From: DASXRU01 sp039933315
GTDB lineage: Bacteria > Acidobacteriota > Blastocatellia > Pyrinomonadales > Pyrinomonadaceae
Assembly: GCA_039933315.1 (NCBI GenBank)
Contig: JBDTOI010000237.1
Location: 1 to 5,786 of the forward strand
Direction of reading: 5' to 3'
DNA length: 5,786 bases
The notes beneath the pieces were generated by a model. The model was not told the origin of the DNA. It saw only the letters and a list, made by a program, of their open reading frames with translations, and searched no databases. Shown piece after piece: positions 1 to 5,752 of the stretch; position 1 is the first letter of the stretch; each line of letters starts with the position of its first letter. Made by a program: the position numbers and the translations under genes.

Positions 1-49
1 GGGTTTCAAAGCAAACCCTGGGCTGGAATTAGCCAACGCCTTCGGCGTT
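1..49. repeat. Palindromic repeat cut by the window edge, plus an adjacent hairpin
   Basis: The window opens inside a hairpin whose visible stem is GGGTTT (1-6) pairing with AAACCC (13-18). It continues into CTGGGCTGGA (18-27), the same tail as the repeat at 1425-1460. The missing left arm would be expected to begin with CCCA. Eight bases later comes a perfect hairpin, AACGCC-TTC-GGCGTT (35-49). The same order, a CCCTGGGCTGGA arm followed by a small perfect hairpin with a 3-nt loop, recurs at 1425-1480, so this looks like a second copy of one composite intergenic element. Neither hairpin is followed by a T-run, so intrinsic termination is not shown. Confidence 0.6.
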
Positions 50-107
50 AAGTTCGAACTGCACCAGTATCCAAATTTTCAACCCTCGCAAATTCAACCT
101 TCAGTTG

Positions 108-116
108 TGATATTCT
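108..116 (+). promoter_or_regulatory. Possible extended -10 promoter for the GntR-type gene
   Basis: TG (108-109), one base, then TATTCT (111-116) fits an extended -10 box. No good -35 hexamer lies 16-18 nt upstream. Two TTCAACC copies (78-84, 93-99) sit just upstream and could be an activator or operator site, but that is speculative. The distance of about 200 nt to the start codon at 319 is long, so another promoter nearer the gene is possible. Confidence 0.22.
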
Positions 117-201
117 CCGCGGCAAACAATTGGCGACGATTCACGGGGAAAGTCTCCTGGCCCATCGGGGCATGGAATACGCAAGGCCGGCCCAAAGAAG
201 T

Positions 202-291
202 AATTCGGATCGCGGATGGCGGATTCGGAGTGAGAAGTCGAGTGAAGTCCCCTGGTTTCTCATTCCGCATTCCACATTCCGCATTCCGCAA
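202..291. repeat. Imperfect 35-nt inverted repeat of ATTCCGC-like units
   Basis: The arm at 202-236 and the arm at 257-291 are imperfect reverse complements around a 20-nt spacer (237-256). The inner six base pairs next to the loop (TGAGAA with TTCTCA) are perfect. The rest pairs with G-T wobbles, a few mismatches and a one-base shift. The right arm is itself a tandem of ATTCC-type units (ATTCCGC, ATTCCAC, ATTCCGC, ATTCCGC), and a related stretch, GAATTCCGAAATC, continues to just before the start codon at 319. It lies in the leader of the regulator gene, so the transcript could fold into a long hairpin there. This looks like dispersed intergenic repeat DNA rather than a riboswitch; no ligand-binding class is recognised. 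Confidence 0.55.
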
Positions 292-318
292 TCGCCAAGT
301 CCGAATTCCGAAATCAAG

Positions 319-1218
319 ATGCGCCTCTGGCTCTCAAAGAGCAGTGCAGTTCCACTACGCGAGCAGTTGGCGCGGCAAGTAAAACTCGGCATTGCCAGCG
401 GCGATTTGCCGGCCGGAAAACGCCTTCCCAGCACGCGCGAACTTGCGCGTCGTTTCCAGATTCATTCAAACACCGTAAGCGCAGCTTATCGCGAACTTGC
501 CAGCCGCGGGTGGGTAGAGTTTCGCAAAGGCAGTGGTGTGTACGTCAGTCAGTTGGCAGCGGAACCGGCACTGGAAGGTTTACTGGAACTGGACCACCTG
601 GCGTCGGCCTTCTTGAAGACTGCGCTGGGCAAAGGTTTTGCGATAGAGGAAATCCGTTCGCGCCTGGAACACTTGCTCGAGGTGCAACCGCCGAATCGCA
701 TACTTGTCATTGAGCCCGATCCTGAGCTGCGCCAGATTATGGTGGCGGAGATCGCAGAAGTGACCGGCCTTCCCGTCTGCGGGGCCGGTCTCGATGAATG
801 CGAGGATCAGAAACTTTTAGACGGGGCGCAGGTGGTGGCCATGTACTCGCAGGCTCGCGCTGTTCGGGAAGTCCTGCCGCCGGGAGTCGATCCGGTACTA
901 CTGCACTCTACTTCTCTGCCTGAATCATTACAGGGCCAGAAGCCTCCTCCAGCTGATGCGCTGGTTGCAGTTGTCTCGCGCTGGCCTGAATTCCTGAAAT
1001 GGTCGCGCGCGGTTCTAGTTGCGGCGGGGTTGGATGCGGACGCGCTGGACTTTCGCGATGCGCGCGAGCGCGGCTGGCAAAGAGGGCTGCGTTCGTGCGC
1101 GTTTGTGATTACCGATGCGGTAACCGTCAAGGCTTTGCCGGCGGAGTGCGATGCCCGCGTGTTCCGCGCCATCTCGGCTGAGTCGATGGCGGAACTATCG
1201 CAACTGTTTGGACTGTGA
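319..1218 (+). CDS. GntR-family transcriptional regulator with a long C-terminal domain
   Basis: This is a 299-residue cytoplasmic DNA-binding protein. Residues about 10-76 form a GntR winged helix-turn-helix: PLREQL, then SGDLPAGKRLPSTRELA, the recognition-helix region NTVSAAYRELASRGW (51-65) and the wing GSGVYV (71-76). The N-terminus resembles the YtrA-type subgroup, but those proteins are usually about 120-130 residues and MocR types carry an aminotransferase domain. Here about 220 residues follow with alternating strand and helix character (RILVIEPDPELR at 127-138, VVAVVS-like strands near 214-219, FVITDAV at 262-268), perhaps a two-lobe ligand-binding fold, with no motif I can name. The ATG at 319 is chosen because conserved sequence begins there; upstream in-frame codons from 130 run through repeat DNA. 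No strong Shine-Dalgarno is visible. It converges with the minus-strand operon, so its targets cannot be read from context. The DNA-binding call is secure; the effector is unknown. Confidence 0.88.
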   Translation: MRLWLSKSSAVPLREQLARQVKLGIASGDLPAGKRLPSTRELARRFQIHSNTVSAAYRELASRGWVEFRKGSGVYVSQLAAEPALEGLLELDHLASAFLKTALGKGFAIEEIRSRLEHLLEVQPPNRILVIEPDPELRQIMVAEIAEVTGLPVCGAGLDECEDQKLLDGAQVVAMYSQARAVREVLPPGVDPVLLHSTSLPESLQGQKPPPADALVAVVSRWPEFLKWSRAVLVAAGLDADALDFRDARERGWQRGLRSCAFVITDAVTVKALPAECDARVFRAISAESMAELSQLFGL

Positions 1219-1245
1219 CGGTGCTAGGTTTGGCGACTTGGCCGA

Positions 1246-1266
1246 TCCAACCCCAACGGGGTTGTG
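1246..1266. repeat. Hairpin repeat A, first copy
   Basis: The core AACCCCAACGGGGTT forms a 6-bp stem with a 3-nt AAC loop. The whole 21-nt unit is identical to 1324-1344 in the same orientation and abuts repeat B at 1268. It begins 28 nt after the regulator's stop codon. Confidence 0.75.
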
Positions 1267-1267
1267 C

Positions 1268-1460
1268 CCTCCAGCCCAGGGTTGCCGCCTCGGCTACCCT
1301 GGGAAAGGATGAACGCTAACGTTTCCAACCCCAACGGGGTTGTGTCGACGTTCGTTGGATGGAATGTTAATTTATGAATTGACACAACCCCGTTGGGGTT
1401 GAGATTGGGCATCTCAAACGTGTACCCAGGGTAGCCGAAGCGGCAACCCTGGGCTGGAGG
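1268..1460. repeat. Nested inverted-repeat array B-A-A'-B' between convergent genes
   Basis: Repeat B (1268-1303) and its inverted copy B' (1425-1460) match at 35 of 36 positions. Inside them, repeat A (1326-1346) and its inverted copy A' (1381-1401) match perfectly over 21 nt. The B-to-A and A'-to-B' spacers are nearly equal (22 and 23 nt), and the centre is a 34-nt AT-rich spacer (1347-1380). Each unit is also a hairpin: B pairs CCCAGGGT with ACCCTGGG and GCCG with CGGC around a 3-nt loop, and A pairs AACCCC with GGGGTT. The organisation resembles bacterial REP/BIME clusters. Placement between two 3' ends fits a role in transcript-end protection or bidirectional termination, but no T-run supports classical termination. 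Confidence 0.8.
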
Positions 1461-1463
1461 ACA

Positions 1464-1480
1464 GAACCGCTTTGCGGTTC
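1464..1480. repeat. Perfect 7-bp hairpin next to repeat B'
   Basis: GAACCGC-TTT-GCGGTTC is a perfect 7-bp stem with a 3-nt loop. It lies 3 nt beyond B' and 18 nt past the stop codon of the minus-strand DUF962 gene. The hairpin at 35-49 occupies the equivalent place beside the other B'-like arm but with different stem bases, so pairing is kept while sequence changes. It may mark the 3' end of the minus-strand operon transcript. No T-run follows on either strand. Confidence 0.5.
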
Positions 1481-1498
1481 CCGGGAAAACATCTCACC

Positions 1499-1837
1499 TT
1501 ATTGAGGCAGCTGGCGGATGCGCTCAATCTCGCCGTCAATCTTTCCAGTAATCATCAAGCCGATCATCTTGTAGTCGCCGATAAACGACCAGAGCGGATG
1601 GGTGAAAGTTGCAGGCCGGTTTTTTTCAACAAGGAAATGGGCAATCCAGGCCGCACCATACCCGGGTAAGAGAACCAGGGGCAACCACCACCAATGCCCC
1701 AGCGTTATCAATGCCCCTAATGAAATCAGGGCGATGGTTGTCCCCACTGCGTGTATTGCGCGCGTGGCGGGTTTGCTGTGTTCGGCCAGGTAATGAGGCC
1801 AGAAGTCAGCAAAGGATTTGAACTTTTGCTTACTCAT
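1499..1837 (-). CDS. DUF962 / Mpo1-like small membrane protein
   Basis: A 112-residue protein matching the DUF962 (YGL010w/Mpo1-like) family. Family signatures are FWPHYLAEHSKPATRAIHAVGT near the N-terminus (residues 12-33) and AWIAHFLVEKNRPATFTHPLWS (63-84) ending in GDYKM. Conserved polar residues include H20, H29, H67, E71 and H80. Two hydrophobic stretches at about 33-47 and 49-69 should span or insert in the membrane. Yeast Mpo1 is an iron-dependent dioxygenase in alpha-oxidation of 2-hydroxy fatty acids; whether short bacterial members do this is not settled. The ATG at 1837 is preferred over an in-frame GTG at 1849 because a purine-rich AGAAG lies at suitable distance only for the ATG. 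It starts 33 nt after the aldo/keto reductase on the same strand, so the two are probably co-transcribed. The family call is strong; the reaction is inferred. Confidence 0.85.
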   Translation of the reverse strand: MSKQKFKSFADFWPHYLAEHSKPATRAIHAVGTTIALISLGALITLGHWWWLPLVLLPGYGAAWIAHFLVEKNRPATFTHPLWSFIGDYKMIGLMITGKIDGEIERIRQLPQ

Positions 1838-1870
1838 TTTATAAGCCACTTCTGCCCGCTTGTTCTTCCT

Positions 1871-2980
1871 TTATCCCTCAAACAATTTATTGAAGTCTTC
1901 GGGCAGTGTCGGGTCCACGCGGACCAGTTGGAGGTTCTCTTCCACGTGTGCGCGCTGGCTCATACCAACCAGGGCGGTAGTGATCCCTGGGGCCGACCGC
2001 ACAAACTGAATTCCGGTCTGCGCATCGGTCGCCAGTGAACCCAATGGCTCCCTGATCCTTTCCGGTAACCCACTGGCGACCCGGCCCTGTAGGATTGAAG
2101 CACTTGCCATGACTGTAACCCCGAGGGCTTCTGCGGCCTCCAAAACGGAAACATGGTTGCCGTGTAATTCCTGATTTTGCAGCAACAGAGCTTCGGGCAT
2201 TGCCAGGTTTAACGGCAGTTGAATAAAACGAAAGTTATGCGCTTCGCCCCCTGCTTTGCGCGCCGCGTCCACGATCTGTGGCAGCGAATGATAGTCGCGC
2301 GACTCCGAATCCACACGGAAACCGTTCCAGGTTGCCACGCCATAAGACTTGATTTTTCCGGCGGCAACGTTCTTTTCCAGCAACTCAAACGCGGCGCCTA
2401 GTCGCTTGTAGAATTCTTCCGTTGAAACCGATCCCAGTTGTGACTCCGGGTTGTGCACATAGTAGACGTCAACGCACGAGAGGTTCATGTTAGCCAGCGA
2501 CTGATCCAGTTGGTTCTGCAAATAGGCCGGCGTCAGGCAATGGCTGCCGCCAACAATATCAGCAAAGCTCGCGATCCCCGGGCGCACGAAAGTCTCTTCA
2601 ACGTAGCTTCGCACATCGACGGGTGGAGCGCCGTCAAAGGGAAGGTAGCCGCCTTTGGTGCAAATCACGATCTCTTCGCGCACCTGAGGATTGTCTTCGG
2701 CCAGTTGCTTCAACGCGGCGCCGATGGCTCGTTCACCGCGCTGGAAACGGTAATTGGCTGCGGTGTCAATAACGTTGGCGCCCAACTCGAAACTGCGTAT
2801 GACCGTTTCAGTGTATCTCCGGTCTGTCGCCTCGTCAGCTTCGCCCAGGTAAGTTCCAATACCAATCGATGACAACCACAGTCCCTGTTCCAGACGAAAA
2901 TGGTTCACGGCGGATTTCGCCTTGAAGCGTTCCCGGTAACGCGCGGTCCCTTCCAATGAAGCGCTGCCCTTTAATTTCAT
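1871..2980 (-). CDS. Aldo/keto reductase family oxidoreductase
   Basis: A 369-residue cytosolic NAD(P)H-dependent oxidoreductase of the aldo/keto reductase (TIM-barrel) superfamily, which reduces aldehydes or ketones to alcohols. The expected catalytic tetrad is visible: D72 and Y77 in VIDTAANY, K109 in CTKGG and H176 in VYYVHNPES. The C-terminal segment GITTALVGMSQRAHVEENL (332-350) is the usual cofactor-phosphate-binding region. The protein is slightly longer than typical members (about 310-350), with about 30 extra N-terminal residues before the barrel and an insertion around 114-148. The ATG at 2980 has an AGG 8 nt upstream, and a good sigma70-like promoter lies just upstream of it. It is the first gene of a likely two-gene operon with the DUF962 gene. 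The substrate cannot be predicted from sequence alone. Confidence 0.92.
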   Translation of the reverse strand: MKLKGSASLEGTARYRERFKAKSAVNHFRLEQGLWLSSIGIGTYLGEADEATDRRYTETVIRSFELGANVIDTAANYRFQRGERAIGAALKQLAEDNPQVREEIVICTKGGYLPFDGAPPVDVRSYVEETFVRPGIASFADIVGGSHCLTPAYLQNQLDQSLANMNLSCVDVYYVHNPESQLGSVSTEEFYKRLGAAFELLEKNVAAGKIKSYGVATWNGFRVDSESRDYHSLPQIVDAARKAGGEAHNFRFIQLPLNLAMPEALLLQNQELHGNHVSVLEAAEALGVTVMASASILQGRVASGLPERIREPLGSLATDAQTGIQFVRSAPGITTALVGMSQRAHVEENLQLVRVDPTLPEDFNKLFEG

Positions 2981-3011
2981 ATGATTTACCTGTTACGCAA
3001 AAGAGTCCGCC

Positions 3012-3040
3012 AATATACGCGTGCCGGACGTTGCTGGCAA
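3012..3040 (-). promoter_or_regulatory. Probable sigma70-type promoter of the reductase-DUF962 operon
   Basis: On the minus strand, TTGCCA (3040-3035) is followed after exactly 17 nt by TATATT (3017-3012), a near-consensus -35/-10 pair. Transcription would start near 3005 and leave a leader of about 25 nt containing the AGG ribosome binding site ahead of the ATG at 2980. Good hexamers, spacing and placement make this the best-supported promoter in the window. Confidence 0.55.
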
Positions 3041-3062
3041 GATGGCCCCTGACTGTTATGAT
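3031..3062 (+). promoter_or_regulatory. Possible promoter of the PLP-dependent decarboxylase gene
   Basis: An extended -10 motif, TG (3054-3055), one base, TATGAT (3057-3062), lies about 47 nt before the GTG start. The only -35-like hexamer, TTGCTG (3031-3036), is 20 nt away, which is too long for a standard promoter, so the extended -10 would have to carry it. TTGCTG overlaps the -35 of the divergent promoter within TTGC-TG-GCAA (3031-3040). Confidence 0.3.
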
Positions 3063-3108
3063 TGGGGGTCGACGTTAGTAACGGGTAGCGAATCTTGAGG
3101 TTTTCCCT

Positions 3109-4593
3109 GTGACTGATCGGACTTCACTGGATCTCGACCCGGAGGCGATGCGCGAGCTCTCAGAAAAAGCGTTGGCTCTGGTGACGAATTACTTTAACGG
3201 GATCGCCGATCTTCCTGTCTTCCCCAATACAACTGCGGAGGAACTGAGTGCCCGGTTTGATTCTACGCTGCCGCTAGAGGGGGAATCCCTGGAATCCTTA
3301 TTCCGCGCTTGCGAGAAAATCATAGAGGGCAGCCGGCAAAACGGGCATCCGCGTTTTTTTGGTTATGTGGCTTCGCCGGCTACGCCGGTGGGCGCCTTCG
3401 GCGACCTCATAGCTTCCGCCCTCAACGCAAATGTTACTTCGTGGCGATCTGGTCCGGCCGCAACTGAAATCGAAAGAACAGTGGTGCGGTGGTTGGGAAT
3501 GCTGGTTGGTTTTGCCGGCGCAGCTCATGGTCTGTTGACCAGCGGCGGATCGATGGCCAACCTGGCGGCGTTGTTAATGGCGCACCGCGCCAGGTCGGAA
3601 GTGGACACGGCGGCGGCCGGCCTTTGGAGCGCGGGCGCGCCGATGACAATCTACGCTTCCGATCAAATTCACTTATCAATCAAAAAGGCGGCCGACATTC
3701 TTGGCCTTGGTCGCGACCAGGTCCGCACGGTGCAATCGGATTCGCGACTCCGTTTTGATATTCGCCGCCTGCGCGAACGCATCGAAAGTGATAAGCGAAA
3801 TGGTTTGCGACCTTTTTGTGTCGTGGCCAGTGCCGGTACTGTCAGCACCGGCGCCATCGATCCGCTGGCCGAAGTAGCGGACGTCGCCGAGGAACATGGC
3901 CTCTGGTTTCATGTTGACGGGGCTTATGGCGCTTTCGGCGCGATGGTTGATCGCAAGCGTGAACTTTTCACCGGCATTGAGCGCGCTGACTCGTTATCGC
4001 TGGATCCCCATAAGTGGCTCTACACGCCTATCGATTGCGGCTGTGTGCTCTTTCGTGATCAGGACAAGGCGCGTGCGGCCTTTTCCACGGAGGCTGACTA
4101 CATCAAGGTCCAGGAACAAACTGAGACGGAGTCGTTCGCTTTCTGGGATTACGGTCCGGAGCTCTCGCGGCGTTTTCGCGCTCTAAAACTCTGGATGACG
4201 CTCAAACACTACGGGACGCGGCGCCTGGCTGAAGCAATTGAGCATGATATTTTGATGGCCGAGTACATGGCCGAACTAGTTGCGGCAGACGAGGAATTTG
4301 AATTGATGGCGCCGGCGGATTTAAGTATCTGCTGCTTTCGCTACGTGCCTGGCGCGCTGCGAAAGCGGCTGGCCGATGCAGATGAAAAAGAGCGAGCGCA
4401 GGTGAATTCAGAGCTTGATGAACTGAATGCGCGAATGATGCACGCGGTGCAACGCGGGGGCCTGGCGTATCTTTCGAATGCCAGCATCGGTGATAGATTC
4501 GCGCTGCGCGCTTGCATTACAAACTTCCGCACCACTCGTGCTGACATTGATGCCACGCTGGAGATAGTGCGCGATGCAGCCCGAGCCGGTTGA
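3109..4593 (+). CDS. Group II PLP-dependent amino acid decarboxylase (aromatic-type)
   Basis: A 494-residue cytosolic enzyme of PLP fold type I, in the family of aromatic-L-amino-acid, tyrosine and glutamate decarboxylases; length is normal. Key elements in order: HPRFFGYVASP (80-90) and NANVTSW (106-112) of the substrate pocket; TSGGSMANLAAL (144-155), contacting cofactor phosphate; H188 in DQIHLSIKKAA, expected to stack on the PLP ring; D270 in HVDGAYG, pairing with the pyridine nitrogen; and K302 in DPHKWLYTP, the Schiff-base lysine. Y331 in ADYIK lines up with the catalytic-loop tyrosine that favours decarboxylation over aldehyde synthesis. The GTG start at 3109 is supported by GAGG 8 nt upstream. 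It is transcribed alone, divergent from the reductase operon, with a MITE-like element after its stop. No amine transporter or antiporter is in view, so acid resistance is not indicated by context. The exact amino acid substrate is unknown. Confidence 0.9.
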   Translation: MTDRTSLDLDPEAMRELSEKALALVTNYFNGIADLPVFPNTTAEELSARFDSTLPLEGESLESLFRACEKIIEGSRQNGHPRFFGYVASPATPVGAFGDLIASALNANVTSWRSGPAATEIERTVVRWLGMLVGFAGAAHGLLTSGGSMANLAALLMAHRARSEVDTAAAGLWSAGAPMTIYASDQIHLSIKKAADILGLGRDQVRTVQSDSRLRFDIRRLRERIESDKRNGLRPFCVVASAGTVSTGAIDPLAEVADVAEEHGLWFHVDGAYGAFGAMVDRKRELFTGIERADSLSLDPHKWLYTPIDCGCVLFRDQDKARAAFSTEADYIKVQEQTETESFAFWDYGPELSRRFRALKLWMTLKHYGTRRLAEAIEHDILMAEYMAELVAADEEFELMAPADLSICCFRYVPGALRKRLADADEKERAQVNSELDELNARMMHAVQRGGLAYLSNASIGDRFALRACITNFRTTRADIDATLEIVRDAARAG

Positions 4594-4613
4594 GAAAACT
4601 CAACTAATTTGGA

Positions 4614-4771
4614 GTGCGGTGGCAAGCGAAGCGCGACACCCCTTTGGATGGTTTTTCGACGCTAATCTAAAGCGGGGGTTTTGATTTGCCTTTCTCTGAG
4701 ATTGCAAAATTTCAGATCTCAATTCTTGAGAGAAAATCCAAAGCGGTGTCGCGCTTCGCTGGCCACCGCAC
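4614..4771. mobile_element. MITE-like element with 36-nt terminal inverted repeats
   Basis: The left arm (4614-4649) and right arm (4736-4771) are inverted copies matching at 34 of 36 positions. Both start with GTGCGGTGGC-type sequence from the outside and end in TTTGGAT inside. Allowing one mismatch, pairing extends to 4611-4774. The 86-bp interior has no coding capacity. It carries a second hairpin (TTTCTCT at 4691-4697 with AGAGAAA at 4729-4735) that abuts the right arm, and a smaller GAGAT/ATCTC pair (4699-4703 and 4716-4720). There is no transposase and no clear target-site duplication. It fills most of the gap between the decarboxylase and the phosphatase gene, so it may end the first transcript or influence the second. 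A weak TTGATT (4681) and CAAAAT (4705) pair with 18-nt spacing inside could be a promoter, but this is doubtful. Confidence 0.7.
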
Positions 4772-4798
4772 TGCACATTTGTAGCCGCTAACCAATCT

Positions 4799-5659
4799 AT
4801 GAGTGAAGTTCAAACCCAATCTTATCGTCGCGAATTGCAACTCGCTTTGCGCCTCGCTCGCGAGGCCGGTGCGGCAATTTTGGAGTACTACGACACTCAA
4901 CTGGTTATCGAGCAAAAGCAGGACGCCACTCATTTCGAGCCCGTCACCGAGGCTGATCGCACCGCCAACGAACTGATCGTCAATGGCATCCGCCAGGAGT
5001 TTCCTGACGATGGCATTCTCGCGGAAGAGTCGGTTGACACCGATCGCAGACTGGAAAAACAGCGGGTCTGGATGATTGATCCGCTGGACGGAACTAACGG
5101 GTTCATAAATCATGACGGCGACTTCGCGGTCCAGATCGGTTTGGCAGTAAATGGCCAGGCCATCCTCGGCGTGGTCTATCAACCACTGCCCGGAGTTCTA
5201 TACTGGGCCGTCGAAAGCAGCGGCGCATGGACCGAGCGAGCGGGATTCGCTCCGGAGCGGGCCCAGGTCAGCGATAATTCGGACCCGGAAACAATGCGCC
5301 TGGCCGCCAGTCGCTCGCATCGCAGCCCGCGCATGGACCAGGTAGTGCGCGCCATTGGCTTCAAAGAGGAGGTGCGGCGTGGCTCAGTCGGAGTCAAGGT
5401 CGGCCTCATCATCGAGCGCCAGTGCGATCTGTATATTCATCTATCACCCAGGACGAAACAGTGGGACACTTGCGCGCCGGAGATCATACTTCGCGAAAGT
5501 GGCGGGCGCCTGACGGATCTCTTTGGCGCTCCACTGCTCTACAATTCGCCGGAAGTGAAAAACTCGAACGGCATCGTGGCCACGAATGGCGCCGCCCATG
5601 AAACCGTGATCAGGAAGCTGGCGCCGCTGCTGGCCGAGTTCGGTCGCAAACCGGTTTAG
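4799..5659 (+). CDS. cysQ: Inositol monophosphatase-family phosphatase, probably 3'(2'),5'-bisphosphate nucleotidase CysQ
   Basis: A 286-residue Mg2+-dependent, lithium-sensitive-type phosphatase. Family motifs are PVTEADRTAN (48-57), the acidic AEES (75-78) with E76, WMIDPLDGTNGFI (91-103) with metal ligands D94 and D97, and QWDTCAPEIILRESGG (221-236) with D223. The N- or E-F-I-type sequence after DGT, GSVGVK at 195-200 and KQWDTCAPE resemble CysQ more than true inositol monophosphatases. CysQ hydrolyses 3'-phosphoadenosine 5'-phosphate to AMP, clearing a by-product of sulfate assimilation. No sulfate-assimilation genes are in the window, so a related sugar- or inositol-phosphate activity remains possible. 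The ATG at 4799 begins where family similarity should start. It has no clear Shine-Dalgarno and lies 27 nt after the MITE-like element. Family confidence is high and the exact substrate moderate. Confidence 0.85.
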   Translation: MSEVQTQSYRRELQLALRLAREAGAAILEYYDTQLVIEQKQDATHFEPVTEADRTANELIVNGIRQEFPDDGILAEESVDTDRRLEKQRVWMIDPLDGTNGFINHDGDFAVQIGLAVNGQAILGVVYQPLPGVLYWAVESSGAWTERAGFAPERAQVSDNSDPETMRLAASRSHRSPRMDQVVRAIGFKEEVRRGSVGVKVGLIIERQCDLYIHLSPRTKQWDTCAPEIILRESGGRLTDLFGAPLLYNSPEVKNSNGIVATNGAAHETVIRKLAPLLAEFGRKPV

Positions 5660-5670
5660 GATCCATTCCG

Positions 5671-5707
5671 AACCACCTGGCGACTCAGCCAAGTGGGTAA
5701 TGTGGTT
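5671..5707. terminator. Possible stem-loop after the phosphatase gene
   Basis: AACCAC (5671-5676) pairs with GTGGTT (5702-5707), and TGGC (5678-5681) pairs with GCCA (5688-5691) around a 6-nt loop. The structure starts 12 nt after the phosphatase stop codon and precedes the next start. There is no T-run, so it is only a candidate transcript-end structure. Confidence 0.25.
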
Positions 5708-5752
5708 GCCAAGGGCGCTCGTTTCGCAGTGACATAGAGCAGGAGACTGCCG

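Larger units (their letters stand above)
50..318. other. Non-coding leader region upstream of the GntR-type gene
   Basis: No convincing gene lies here, although reading frames stay open through part of it. It holds a TTCAACC direct repeat (78-84 and 93-99, 15-nt period), a possible extended -10 promoter (108-116) and an imperfect inverted repeat (202-291). The open frames translate low-complexity peptide typical of ATTCCGC-like repeat DNA, which argues for a long untranslated leader rather than coding sequence. Confidence 0.55.

Noticed and set aside
130..318. In-frame N-terminal extension of the GntR-type regulator from an ATG at 130
   Set aside because: The extra 63 codons run through inverted ATTCCGC-like repeat DNA and give low-complexity peptide. 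Family similarity starts at the ATG at 319.
1224..1412. Minus-strand open frame of 62 codons
   Set aside because: It lies wholly within the palindromic repeat array and merely translates the hairpins.
1246..1460. CRISPR array, considered because of repeated 21-nt and 36-nt units
   Set aside because: The units are in mixed orientations, two different families alternate, and spacers are not of CRISPR type. No cas gene is present.
1464..1480. Intrinsic terminator for the convergent genes
   Set aside because: The hairpin is perfect, but no T-run follows it on either strand, so it is recorded only as a repeat hairpin.
2453..2872. Plus-strand open frame of 139 codons opposite the aldo/keto reductase
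   Set aside because: It is antisense to a well-supported enzyme gene, with no recognisable motif or ribosome binding site.
4607..4780. Target-site duplication (ATTT) flanking the MITE-like element
   Set aside because: ATTT occurs on both sides, but the right copy is separated from the arm end by extra bases, so it is probably chance in AT-rich flanks.
4712..5182. Minus-strand open frame of 156 codons opposite the phosphatase gene
   Set aside because: It overlaps a clear family member with intact catalytic motifs and shows no recognisable domain, so it is a shadow frame.
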